From Obelidium mucronatum (lineage: Eukaryota; Chytridiomycota; Chytridiomycetes; Chytridiales; Chytriomycetaceae), in contig JAIVFH010000005.1 of assembly GCA_025765595.1 (NCBI GenBank), positions 124,001-188,000 on the forward strand: a stretch of DNA of 64,000 bases. The letters run 5' to 3'. This document shows positions 21,015 through 32,279 of the stretch, in pieces (position 1 is the first letter of the stretch; the number at the start of each line of letters is the position of its first letter). A model generated the notes under the pieces. That model saw only the letters and a program-made list of their open reading frames with translations. It made no database searches and had not been told where the DNA came from. A program made the translations under genes and the position numbers.

Positions 21015-21124
21015 AGTTGGCGTCTTTGGTTTTGGGTTAGTGGGTAGGGCTGCAGTTTGCGCAGCCGAGACAGACAGTAGTAAGCCTATGGTTATTAAGC
21101 CAAGGGCCGCACCTGCACACAACA

Positions 21125-21696
21125 ATACCCACCAGAAAGAAGAGATCCCACTTTGAAAACCAACACGGCAAACAAAAATGTAATTTTACGTCCAAAGATA
21201 TCTAAGGAGAGGTGGCACCGCCATGGCGATGAATACAATTGGAGGTTTCAACAGGTGACTCACCGGCAAACTTTCCGTAGACAAGACCCATCGGCGCAGC
21301 AGTGAGTAAGTAGGCGCTTCCTTGATAGTTAGTAATATTTATTTCAGTGAAGATCTTATTCTGTCCGGCCTCAGTCTCACCAATCCAAGCAATGAGTTCT
21401 TGGCACCCAAATTCCTCCACAACAGCTTGCAACGCTGTTGCAACAATTGTTGGATCAATCAAGGCAAGCATGATCGCAAGCATCAATCCAATCATTACCA
21501 AGATAAATGCACTTCAACTGAGAGGAACCCGCACTTCAGTTGTTGGGTCCACAGCCTCAGAGACTTCGAAGATCTCCAACAAGGAATCCTGCGATTCTGC
21601 TTCATTTAAACCCTTTGATTCGTTTGTTGCAGATGCAGCTAGGAAGTCTTCTGTGTGTGGCTCAAGGGGAATGGCCTCTGTGTCAGTGGTAGGCAT
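21125..21696 (-). pseudogene. DHA2-type MFS transporter, 5' part, separated from its 3' part (MFS3)
   Basis: The minus-strand start at 21696 (MPTTDTEAIPLEPH) leads into an acidic N-terminus. One break near 21510 follows, then IDPTIVATALQAVVEEFG, GSAYLLTAAPMGLVYGKFA and, past an intron, DIFGRKITFLFAVLVFKVGSLLSG. The sequence stops matching the family at 21125, exactly where the gypsy LTR begins. The next family segment is found at 11780, on the far side of the insertion. The break lies at the intron site that follows GSLLCG in the paralogues. Confidence 0.85.
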
Positions 21697-21758
21697 TTTT
21701 ATGACAGTTTTAATTTAGGTTAAGTGGGTGAAAAAAGTGGATCAAGATTTTTTTATTG

Positions 21759-23736
21759 TTAAACTGCCAATGCAACCTCCTTTCCTTCCTCGATGCGGTA
21801 CTCTTTGATCAGAAATGCCATGACAAAAATAATCACAGGGTAGGCTAAAAGCGACAAGTAAGACACTTTGAATGCACCGTTAAACACCCGAATCAAGTCA
21901 GCATTCGCTTCAGCTCCATTAGAAAGAAATGTAACGGATGTGAGCAATTGTGAGAGCGCAAGAACATCTGTGGCTTGAATATCAATGCCTTTATCGTGTA
22001 GTTGCGACAAGGCATTCATCAAAGTTGGATAATTGACAATGTCATTAGCAATTAAATTGTTGAACAAGGCGCCTGTGATTGCAATTCCGACTGCCCTATA
22101 GTTTGAACCATGTAACCATGTATTATTAGTGATTGTCTATATCCATGCGATTGACCCCTTACCCTCCAAGTGGAACCGCAGTTTGAGCCAAACCAGTTGC
22201 GATTGCAAGATATTCTTCAGAGCATGAAATTTGTGCTGCCGCAATGCAGGTTTGAGTAACAAGACCGGTACCGACACCAAAAATGAACAGGTAAAAGATT
22301 TGTTGGACAAGGTATGAGGTGCCATCCAAGGTGCTAATCAATGAGATTCCAGTTATCATGAATATGGGAGCCATAAAGTATGTGTATCTGTAGCTTCCAT
22401 TTGCGGACATAATGACGCCAGTTACGATACATAGAACAATGTGGCCAAACACAAGTGGGACTGCTTTCACACCTCCGACTGTCGCAGAATCCCTGTTCAC
22501 GATCTGAAAGAACAAAGAAACTGGAAAAAGAAAGGAACTGAGTTAAGGGAAAAGCAGCTTTCCAGCTCATTCTTACTGTAGTAAATTGCACCAATAAAGG
22601 CAGCACCGATAGCTAATCCAGAAATAAGGATAGCTGTTATACTAGTGTTCGAAAAAAGACCAGGCGGCACAATGGGCTCCTTTGCCACTCTGCTTTCAAC
22701 ATAAGCAAACAGACTCAAAAGAATGGCTGTCAGGACATAAAGCAGAATAACTTGCGGAGAACTCCACGCCCAGACACTGCCGCCAAATTGAGTAGGTGTA
22801 ATTAAGGCCGCGATAATGCAAAATGTAAGAAGTACACCAATGATGTCAATTCGTTTGCATTTCTCGGTGAAACTTCCAGTTGGCGTGGGAAGCCGGAGAG
22901 ACCAAATAACAGCTGGAACGGCTATAGCTCCTATAGGCAAGTTGATATAAAAACACCTGCAACAGTACTTAGTTATATCCAAAATTTCACTGTTTGGGTG
23001 CAAGGTACCATCTCCAAGTGACGTGATCAGAAAAATAGCCTCCCACCAATGGTCCAATAATGGTGGCAAGACCATAAACACCTCCAACAATTCCTTGATA
23101 CTTTGCACGGTCTTTGTATTCTGCAATATCAGCGATGATGATGAAGGCAATCGTGAAGATTCCACCTCCGCCAATGCCTGTCCAAACCAAAAACGTTCGT
23201 TAGTTAACATTTAAATGAGTTCAGATATGCTAGGCATTACCGGCAATGGCTCTCCCCAAAATAAGCACCGACATATTTCCCGCTACACCACAAATCAAAC
23301 TTCCGATCTCAAAGACCACCATTGTAAAAACAAACACGTATTTACGACCGAACAAGTCGGCTAGTTTCCCATACATAATTCCGAAAGGCGCACTGGTAAG
23401 CAAGTATGACGATCCAACCCAAGGAATCAAATCTTGCCTCCCAAAGTCCCCCACAACGGCTTTGAGTCTAGCCAATGGTATAGTTATGGTAGGTGCATTA
23501 TCTTTCTGGAAAACTTACGCAGTTGCAAGAATAGTAGCATCCAAGGAAGCCATAAGCACAGCCATAGCAAGACCAAGCAGAACAGAGGTAAACTCTCTGC
23601 CGCTTAAGGAGACAGCGGGTCCCTTTTTAGCGTCAGTAGCAGTGCTTGCGACAGGATCGAGACGATTTGCCAAAGCCGTTCCGCCAGCTGCAGCCTCAGA
23701 GATGAGGAGGTCGGGTGGCATAGTGTTCTCAGACAT
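21759..23736 (-). CDS. DHA2-type (14-TM) MFS exporter, apparently intact (MFS4)
   Basis: The only member of the five-gene cluster I can read without a frame break. Exons in order are MSENTMPPDLLISEAAAGG to SLDATILATA; LKAVVGDFGRQDLIPWVG; GSSYLLTSAPFGIMYGKLADLFGRK; GRAIAGN; GIGGGGIFTIAFIIIADIA with motif C TIIGPLVGGYFSD; CFYINLPIGA to IYYS; then ISLFFQIVNRDSATVGG (joined across an intron near 22540) and the last bundle to KEVALAV. Predicted role is proton-driven export of hydrophobic compounds at the plasma membrane. Motifs A and C support antiport; the substrate cannot be told. Confidence 0.85.
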
Positions 23737-24134
23737 CTACAAATTGGATCTGGAGAATTTTCTGATCCTGGGTTTTATGTCTTTTGAATTTGTCAACAGA
23801 ATAATCATCTCTTCAGTGTTCTGAATTCGTCAACAGTTCCCACTTGTTTCGTATGCCGCCAAGTGCCACTGGCCGGCTCTTTACACCTTCCCCAGCGCTG
23901 CTGCGTGTGATGATTAATAATCGTTCTCAAGCGGCCCACAGGTTGGTATTAAGTTTGCCCACCGTTTTCTCCTACCAAAATAATGTGCCGCCCACTTTTG
24001 ACAGCGTCGGAGACATTATACTCAGGATCATTCGGAAAAGCACCGCGAAACATTTGTCGCAAACATCCGTTAATCAATACTTTTATATTTCGAAAGCAAA
24101 ACCCAGTAAATAAAAAAGATGCAGAATATCGTGA

Positions 24135-26135
24135 TCATTTGTTCTCGACAGGCGGGGCTCTCATACTGAACTGCTTAATGAAGAAAGTCATACCCAAGAT
24201 GGTGATTGGGTATACTAACAAAGTCAAATAAGCAATCTTGTACCCGTGATTGAATACTGCAATCAAGTCACTGTTGGCAGCGCTTCCATTCGCCAAAAAT
24301 GGTATCGACTTGAGCATTCCTGATAAAGCCAACACCTCGGTGGGATGGGCTGGAATTCCGTGAGATTGGAGTTCTTTAACGGCAGCAAGAAGGGCAGGGT
24401 AGTTTCCAACGTCGGATGAGATGATGTTGTTGAAGATTGTTCCAGATATGGAGACACCGGAAGGGCAGGGTAGTTTCCAACGTCGGATGAGATGATGTTG
24501 TTGAAGATTGTTCCAGATATGGAGACACCGAAAGCGCCACCTAGTGTCATGCAAGTTTGAGAGACAGCCGTACTGTAAACAGAAGATTCAGCAAGCAAGC
24601 TTTCTCAGTATAACTCACTCACACTATGGCAATAAACTCAATAGGAACGGACGCTTGGATAGCAAGAACTCTGGTTTGAATCATGGCTCCACAACCAATA
24701 CCAAAGATCAAGAGGTAGAAAATCTTTTCGACAAGCAACGAATTGATATCCAGAAATGAAACTAAAACAGACCCAACAATCATAAATACAGGTCCAATGT
24801 AGAGGAAACGCTTGTAGTTTCCAGTTTTCGAAATGTAGACTCCAGAAGTTACTGTAGACCTTGTAAGAAACCCGACTAAAACCTTCCTAACACTTACTTG
24901 AAAGAATAACAACTCCAAAGACTAAGGGAATAGTCTTGATTCCAGCAGATGTTGCGGAGTCGCCGTTGACCACTTGGAAAAAGAGGGAAATGTAGTACAC
25001 AGCACTGAAGAATCCAGCCCCCATACAGAAGGCAACAACCAGTAAAGCGGGAATAGAAGAATTAAGAAACATACTGGCTGGAATGATAGGTTCTTTCGCG
25101 ATCTTGAGTTCCACATACGCAAACATGGCAAACAAAATCGGAGCCAAAACAAACAAAGCGACAGTTGGGCCTGAATTCCATTCCCAAATAGATCCACCAA
25201 GCTGAAGAGGTGTAATAATGGCAATAATAGCTGCAAACAAGGTAACAATTCCATAACCATCGATTCGTCGGACTTTAGCAGCCAAAGCTCCTTCAGGAAT
25301 TGGGAAGTTCAAGAAGACAATAACAGTCCCGACAGTCACAACACCCAGTGGTAAGTTGATATAGAAGCACCAGCGCCAAGAGACATGGTCAGAGAAGGCT
25401 CCACCAATAAGTGGCCCAATAACTGATGAAAGTCCAAAGCAAGCTCCGATCATTCCTTGAAACTTTCCACGGTCTTGGATGCTTACAATATCACTGATAA
25501 TGATAAGAACACAACTGAAAATCCCACCACCGCCAACACCGGCAATTGCTCTTCCGAGAATCAAGGTTTCCATTGTTGGGGCAATTCCACACAAAAAGGA
25601 ACCAATCTCAAATACAATCAGGGCAAATACAAAAACCCACTTTCTGCCGAATAAATCGGCAAACTTTCCATATAGAGCGCCGAATGGTGCAGCAGTCAAT
25701 AGGTAAGCGGACCCTGATAGAATTCAGTTATCATCAGTGGTGGTAGATGAGTAAGCCCAACTCACCGATCCAGGGAACCAAGTCTTGGTGACCCAAATCT
25801 TGCACGATTGCTAATTATTTGGGATTGTACGTTTGTATTAGAGATTGCAAAGCAGCCGAGGCAAAGAAGAGAAACAAACCTTTCAACGCTGTTGAAACTA
25901 TGGTCTGATCCAATGCGGCCATCATAATACCAAGCATCAAACCAATAAAAACGAGAATGAATTGACTTCGTGTGAGCGGAACCTTGATGCCAGAGTCGCT
26001 TTTGCTTGCAGCACCAGAATGGTCAATCTGGAGAGCAACATTCTCTAGTGTTTGAATAGCGACCGGCGAATCGCTTGAGGCGGCAGCTGAAACTAGAAGC
26101 CCAGATGCAGTGGTTTTTTCGTTGTGGGTTTCCAT
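24135..26135 (-). pseudogene. DHA2-type MFS exporter, frame broken by a 71-bp tandem duplication (MFS5)
   Basis: The start at 26135 (METHNEKTTASG) and all domains match the intact paralogue: DQTIVSTALK, IQDLG-type linker, DLFGRKWVFVFALIVFEIGS, RAIAGVGGGG, motif C SVIGPLIGGAFSD, SLFFQVVNGDSATSAG, TSGVYISKTGNYK and TLGGAFGVSISGTIFNNII. Introns splice cleanly, for example the 3' splice before TSGVYISK at about 24855. The only lesion is a 71-bp duplication at 24391-24532, which repeats SGTIFNNIISSDVGNYPAL and shifts the frame by two bases. Removing one copy would give a complete gene ending APPVENK, so it is either freshly inactivated or an assembly artefact. Confidence 0.8.
24391..24532. repeat. 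71-bp perfect or near-perfect tandem duplication inside MFS5
   Basis: AGGGCAGGGTAGTTTCCAAC begins at 24391 and again at 24462. The 71-bp units differ only at the last positions (ACACCGGA versus ACACCGAA). 71 is not a multiple of three, and no AG dinucleotide is available on the coding strand within the unit to splice it out. Confidence 0.93.
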
Positions 26136-26343
26136 GTTTCAAACAGGATTTTTTTGGAGAAGTTGATTGGAAATCGATTGAAATCAATGAGGTGATTTGC
26201 AATCGTAATGACACATCGAAAACAAATGTCCACTCGGATTATAATGTAGGGTTCGTTCGTTATCTTCGACTTCGGATGTCCATTGCTGACTGAAGATGCT
26301 GGAATTTGTATCGGTTTTATTTCTTTTTTTTTTTTCAATCAGC

Positions 26344-26848
26344 ATGGTCAGTCAAACGTCAACACTATGGGAATCTAACGACCTCAACAACACAGGGTCG
26401 CAACGCCAAGTTCACGAAAAGGTTGACTAAGAAAGAAAAAGACAGTGTTCGTATCACTGCCAACTCTGTGTCAAAGAATGCCTTGGGTTATGACCACGAC
26501 ACCAAGTCTACCTTGAAGAAAGCAGCTAAGGCTCTTGGTGCAAAAGAAGGGCTTAAGTCGGGCGGCGTCAAGACTACTCTAGGTCCAGCCGGTGGACTTC
26601 AGGGGAACTTGGGCTCGGATCCAACCAATGTACCAACAGCTCCCAATAAGAAGGACATATTCGCACTTGTGAACTTATCAATCAAGAAAAGCATCTCTAA
26701 AGAAGCGGGTAGTATGGATATTGACCTGCCGGTACCAAGGACGGACAAGAAAGAGAAGGCTCCATATGTAACTGCAGGAATGGTTGATTATGTCGATCTC
26801 ATGAACTCACGTAACCCCAAGAAACTCGTACGGAAACTGAAGAAATAA
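26344..26848 (+). CDS. Small basic protein, Lys-rich, family not recognised
   Basis: The best model has a first exon of only the ATG (26344-26346). A 51-nt intron follows (GTCAGT, branch CTAAC, 3' ACAG), then GRNAKFTKRLTKKEKDSVR onward to KKLVRKLKK and TAA at 26846, about 150 residues. The N-terminus is strongly basic, the middle Gly/Lys-rich, and a short acidic SMDIDLPVP segment precedes a conserved-looking YVTAGMVDYVDLMNSRNP. Basic composition with one acidic patch is typical of small nucleolar or ribosome-assembly proteins, but I cannot name a family. It diverges from MFS5 with about 210 bp between the starts. Confidence 0.6.
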
Positions 26849-26906
26849 AGTTATCAGTGGCAATTTTTTATTTATTAGGTGTTTATGAGGCGACAATATG
26901 CATACA

Positions 26907-27152
26907 TCAAATTGAAAGAGGGTCAAGTTCAAAGTCCATCTTCAGACTGACAAGTGCGTTGATTCTAGATCGAAACTTTCCGGCCTTTGATAGAACCTTT
27001 TGTTGCTTTTGTTGTGTCCGGCATTTGGAGTCTCGACTGAGCATCGAAGACGATAAAGAGGGATATTGGTACGTTTGAGACTCGGAGCCAGCCGTTAACC
27101 GCTCGGTACTGCTAGATTTCGAGAGCCTGCGGTATTGATGAATGCGGTTCAT
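26907..27152 (-). CDS. Possible small gene, 81 aa, or untranslated sequence
   Basis: This is the only credible frame in the 500-bp gap between two genes. It has an ATG at 27152, a Ser/Arg/Lys-rich 81-codon frame and a stop at 26907. It lies on the strand of the downstream PX-channel gene and 3' of it. No domain is visible and the composition is unremarkable, so it may be chance. The rest of 26849-27356 holds nothing I can identify beyond AT-rich 3' sequence. Confidence 0.25.
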   Translation of the reverse strand: MNRIHQYRRLSKSSSTERLTAGSESQTYQYPSLSSSMLSRDSKCRTQQKQQKVLSKAGKFRSRINALVSLKMDFELDPLSI

Positions 27153-27356
27153 AATTATTTCTTTTCTTTCAATGCATCAATATCATTGTTTCGTTTTGTC
27201 TTCGCAACCAGCCACACCAATGCCCAGGAGAACCAGCCACGTTTCTGGTTCACTACCAAACCAGGACGAATCAAAAATAATAAGGTTCATTTTTATTTAT
27301 ATTCTATTTCTATCTCTCTAAAGAGGAGGTTCAATTGAATTCATCAAATAAATCAC

Positions 27357-30300
27357 TTATTCCTTCGACGGTGTTTCAAAGTAACTCGAAAGGGGGCTCA
27401 ATAACGACGACCCCCACCCTGTGGATCCTGATATAATTCTTTCTATGGGGCTATAACTTTCGTCCAGAAGAAACCTTCGCAATGCCTGTCGAAGTGTGGG
27501 TTAGACAGGTGGAATACAAAAAACTGAGAAAATTCAAACCATTGATCTGGTGTGTATGTAGGAATCTGCAGCAACTCTATTAGGGAGGATCAAACAACTG
27601 TTAGGGAAACTTCTTGACTATCCATAGCTACTCACGACTTCAAGAATGATGCAAATGCTAGACGGCGCGCCTCAACAACATCCTGAGATTTGTTGAACAA
27701 AACAGATACCTTCGGAGGAATCGGCGCAAAGTTTCGGCTGTTGAAAGGTATAAGAAGTCGTAGTCAACACAGCCAAAAAGACTCACGTGGGAAATTCATA
27801 GACTAAATCCTTCCTAAACGCATCAAAATCTCTATATCTACGTCTCGCATTTCCTGTTTGAGGATAATTTGGGATGCTCATCTGTGTTTTTTGTTTAACC
27901 TCTCGGCGTTCAAAACCAATGGTGTTACCTTTGATACGACTTCATACTCTACATAGTGATCTTTTCCTACAATATGCTCTCTTGGATTCAAAACATCGAC
28001 TTCCAGAGAAGTCACGATAACAGGATCAGCCTTACGAACATAGTATATTTCAGGCTCATCGCTGGCAGGTGCGATTTCCTTCGTTTCGAAAACGGATAAA
28101 TCACCACCCTGTTCTATGGGTGGCTCCTCCTCTATAACGTAAGGCTCGGAAACGTTAACTTCGGGTTCCTCTATGTGCTCAATGACAGCTGGTTCTACAT
28201 CTGTAGAATGGGTTTCGGGAACTTTTACACCAAAATCCGAGCGATCAACCTGTTCGAAGAGAGGAGGTTCTGCAGCTGAGATATTTGGCTCCAGAGATTT
28301 AGAACCGTCCTCAACCTGTCCCGCAACCTCCGGGCCTTCAATGGCATCCAAGAACAATTCGGATTCGGTGACAAATGGATTGTGACTTTGAGTTTTATCT
28401 ACCGGTTCTGGAATTTCCGTTCCTGGCAAATTCTTGGGCCCTTCATCGAAGTCCTCTGCATTTTCATCCACAATAAGCAAGCTTTCCTCATTCTTGAGTT
28501 CTTGGTCAGGAGCAAGACGAGGGATTGAAGCTCGAATGATAACCATTTCGACATCCATACTCGCTTCCGCAGGAACAGCTTCCACTTCGTTGGAAGATCG
28601 CAAGTCGACTAATGCAACTTCGTCATAAATCAATGGGCCTTCTTCGACAATAACTATTTCCTCAACCGAAACAGTTTTTTCTACAAGGTCGGTGGGTTCT
28701 TCCGATGACCTTTCGGTCTCGGACATTGAGGTTTTCGTCTGCTCTACAGGGTCCTCAAAAAGAGCTTCGACCACTTCTTCATCAGTTGCTTCATCTCTAG
28801 GCTCTTCCACAACGATTTCGGGTACCACAACTGATGGAGTTTCTTCGCGTGAGTTGCTTGCATCAGCAGGCGGATCTTCGTCATCATGGCTACTTTCCGC
28901 CGCACTTCCAATATTTCCCGCCAATTCTCTTTCAATTTCTACCGCAACCTTATCTTGAATCGAAAGCTCTTCGAGACTTTCCGGAGGTACGCCACCCATT
29001 GCTTCCAACTGGCCCATACTCAGATCTTGAATCTCTTGATAAGACAGTTCGCTGGCTTTCCCACCTCTCAACAATCTTTTTGCAATATCCTGCTTCCGCG
29101 CTTGTAAGGAAGGCAACGATAGAGCCCATGCACGGACACGGGGATCGTTTGGATCTTGGGGGGCTCTCACGCGTGGGGTATAGCATTCTTGAATTCGTTG
29201 GGAAGTGTATTTGGGATCCAGTAAAACTCGAGGGAGAGGAGTGACGAATTCATGATTGAAAACTTGATACTTCAGAGAAAGTCTCACATCTTTGCCCGCT
29301 TCAGCCGCAAAAGTTGCAGGAGATGCTTTTGATGCCTTAGATTCTGGGTCAGATAGCTCCAAAAGGTCATCGACGCAGTAAAGCCCTTGTGGAATTCGAA
29401 ACATCCGCATCCATAGCCACAATAAAGCAGTGATAATAGGAAGAGGTGCCAAAATCATCCATTGCTTGAAAGCTGGGATACTGTCTGCGGGGGAATAAGA
29501 TGTCGACGCATTTTGAGCAAACACGACAAGAAGTGTAATCAGTTGAAAAAAGAAGACTGATACTGAAAGAACATTGAAAAGCTTCGGAAAGAAAGAGCCG
29601 TGTGTTTCCCGTTCGACCTCATAAACATACTGAAAAACCTATTAGTGAAAAAAGTAAAAGCAGCAACCATTACCATCAGTTGGTACTTCATCACCACAAA
29701 CGTGATTCCAAAAAAAAGCATGCTGAATGGAAGAATAAAGGGTGCAATGATGGAGAAAGTCAACGAGATAGTGAATGCCATCACCAAAGTAACATAGAAC
29801 TGGTAGAAAAAGAATCAGAAAAAAAAAATTCTCTGACCAAATCCCGTCTAACCTGAACAAAATCCATTTTTGCCATCCCATTCAACTCGTATTCGTCGCG
29901 TGGTGTCAATTTGAAAAACTGACGTCGTATGAAACTGATAATGAGCTTCAGACCTTGAAGAATTTCGAAACCGAAGCCGGCATAGAATGAGGCCAGCATC
30001 GTAATGTAAAAATACGAGTTCTGTAAGCGAATCACAAAACATTTGTTAATCATCATAGCGAACAAGCGGAAATTGTACCTGAGCGAGACTTTCAATGGCA
30101 GTAACGACCTGGTTCAGTACTGGATCCGTGTATACATATGTCGGAAGTTGGCTGGTTGTAGCCGCGTTATTCTGGATCATTCCGGAGATCAGAGCAAACA
30201 GAAAAATTTGGATCATGTTAAAAACATAGTTCTTGTAAATGATGCTCCTGTCGCACCCTGCGCCAGACTTGACTCCTTGCAGAAAGGTGATAAATTCGAG

Positions 30301-32279
30301 GATATATGGCAGTAGAACATTGCAAATCGCGACAGGAATGGGGCAAAGAAATGTTTGAAAAAAGTTTTGCCATCCAGGATTACTTTGAAGCCAAAGTAAA
30401 GCAGAAGCATTGTTTTGGAAAAGGACCGTCAGGTTCTGCAGAGTCGACAAAATTCCAAGCAACATGATAAACCCGACAGTGACTGCAACCGTTATCACCA
30501 CAGCAAAAAATCTCCTCGTATATATTTCGGCGGGAGAGCGACCAATGTTCGACCAATAAATATCTGGAAATTCAGGCGCAAACTTGATGTGAAGCCCCCC
30601 AAATTTTTTGATATACTTTGGATGTGACTTGAGAGTCTTGATGAGGCGATGTGCTTGTTGGGGAGTTCGAAGAGACAAGAATCCCGATCCATTAGATGGA
30701 TTTTGGTCTTCAGGAATGCTGCGAATAGCCTCAATAGCCTCCTCGAGTTTATTAATCTCGCTTTCCAGCACCTTGACCTCGTCTGCTCGCTCTTGCTGCG
30801 TCTTTGATTTTGTTCTGAGTTGCTTCAAAATGTCGTCCTTAATTCGCGAAGTTTTGCTCTGGAACTTGTAGTTGTCCTGGGGTTCGTGACCAGCCTCCAA
30901 AGCGCTGACACTAGATCCAGAATGTTGATGACTTGCATTGTATAAATCGTCAGACAAAGTGTGGGGTTGGTTTTCCACAAGAGCGGTGCTATCCGTTTCC
31001 TCTCGAACACTTGATCCCAATTTCTCGGAGTCTTCGGTTTCAAAAATATTGGTCAAGAGCACCTCAAGCTCCTTTGTTTTTTCTTTGTGCTCTTGTAGTA
31101 GTTTTCCCAATCTCGTTGAGTTCCTGTTGATGGTGGCTTCATCAATTTCTAGAGATGGGTCTCTGAGGTGAACAAATTCAACGAGCTCCTGACTCGTCTT
31201 AATGTTGGGAATATAGGTGATGAGTAAGGTTCGATGGGAAACTTGTTCCAAAAATTCAGCTGTTGTGAAATAGAAGCGGCGATGTTTGACATAGAGTTGG
31301 CAGAGTTTAAACAACATCCCATAGGCCACGATACTGAAAATCCAAGTCAACGCAGTTGGCAGCCAAAACCAGCTGCTTTTAGTGTCGATTTGCAAGAGAG
31401 TGAGAGAGCTCAGCCCCGAGGTGACAATCAACGAGGCGTTTACTGGCGGATCAGTGGATGCCTCTGACTCGAGGCGCAGTGCGAAGGAAATGGATTTACT
31501 TGTGTTCGAGCAAGCGATCACATCCCGGTAGCAGAGCAAGCCATTTGGACAGTCGGCGTCAATCAAGCAAATGCCCCCACACGTTGAATTTGCATTCGCC
31601 CAACTTGACCCGCAGCGAACTTGAAGAGAAATAGACGGTAAGGTCGGAGATGGTCGAATGATTGAAGTAGTTGTGGCAGTGGGGGCTGGTGTAACAACTG
31701 CAGATCCGTTATTGGTGACTGAATCGTAGACGGTTTGGTCGATCCCGTTATTGGCCGAAGATCCAGTGATGTCAGTAAAATACAAATTAAAAATAGAGTA
31801 AGGAACTCCGATGCATGTAAGAACCACGAAAGTGAGAAAGAGATATTTGTTGAGCTCAAGAAACATAGTCGCATCGCTAGCCGATAAATAGTTAGAACGC
31901 CTAGTGATAGGCATGCAAAGTACTTACAGCCCTAAGCGAGTTACTTTATGGTGCCCTTTCGCTCGTTTAAAGATGGGTTTCGTCCATGCCAGTGGTCTCT
32001 TGTCCAACGGATCAGGCGCCGTGTCTACTTCCTTTTCAGCGAATTCCAAACGAGGCTGAAATATATATCGATTCGAGCCGTGTGGACGAAGAAGCGAGAA
32101 TGCCAAAATGCAGACTGTGGATGGTTGACAGTTAGCCAATTTCCATAACAAGCGTAGGGCAGACCAAGGGCCACAAAGGTTTGCAGAGCAAAGGAGACGA
32201 GGACTCCAGCTACGGTTACGTCTCCAGAGATGGCGATGATCGAAACTACCGCATCATAATCTGCAGTTAAGTTGCTCAT
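27357..32279 (-). CDS. CSC1/OSCA/TMEM63-type cation channel fused to a C-terminal PX domain, 10 exons, ~1493 aa
   Basis: Exons on the minus strand are 32279-32150, 32114-31928, 31876-30079, 30020-29853, 29799-29674, 29638-27929, 27881-27787, 27737-27636, 27576-27540 and 27485-27357. They sum to 4482 nt with every junction in phase. The N-terminus has a TM anchor, the family motif GLDATMFLELNKY, an extracytosolic Cys-containing loop and the cytosolic RRM-like segment (TLLITYIPNIKTSQELVEF). The 7TM channel core follows (SPAEIYTRRFFAVV, LQGVKSGAGCDRSIIYKNYVFN, LVMAFTISLTFSIIAPFILP, QYVYEVERETHGSFFPK). Next come about 400 acidic, Glu/Val-rich residues and a PX domain assembled from five exons: DHYVEYEVVSK, RRRYRDFDAFRKDLVYEFP, FAPIPPKVSVLF, EARRLAFASFLKSVAAD and LRRFLLDES. 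CSC1 proteins are osmosensitive Ca2+-permeable channels and PX domains bind phosphoinositides. Their union in one protein is what the sequence shows. Confidence 0.85.

Larger units (their letters stand above)
11784..21124 (-). mobile_element. Degenerate Ty3/gypsy LTR retrotransposon inserted in MFS3 and itself carrying a nested copia
   Basis: Read on the minus strand the element starts TGTTGTGTG (21124) and ends CACATCA (11784). It is flanked by a 5-bp target duplication ATACC (11779-11783 and 21125-21129). Inside are a gag-like frame (14990 to 13936), a short remnant zone and an integrase with a GPY-type C-terminus (about 13030 to 11990). No reverse transcriptase or RNase H is visible in the roughly 900 bp between gag and integrase, so the element is internally deleted. 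The right-hand LTR is split at 15158/21015 by the copia element. The MFS reading frame resumes immediately outside both ends. Confidence 0.8.

Noticed and set aside
27135..27338. Short plus-strand frame downstream of the basic-protein gene
   Set aside because: AT-rich, no domain, no splice or start support.
27878..29524. Acidic 548-codon frame as a separate gene starting with FAQNAST
   Set aside because: No ATG at that point. The frame is continuous with the CSC1 exon upstream (QLITLLVVFAQNAST) and splices into the PX exons downstream.
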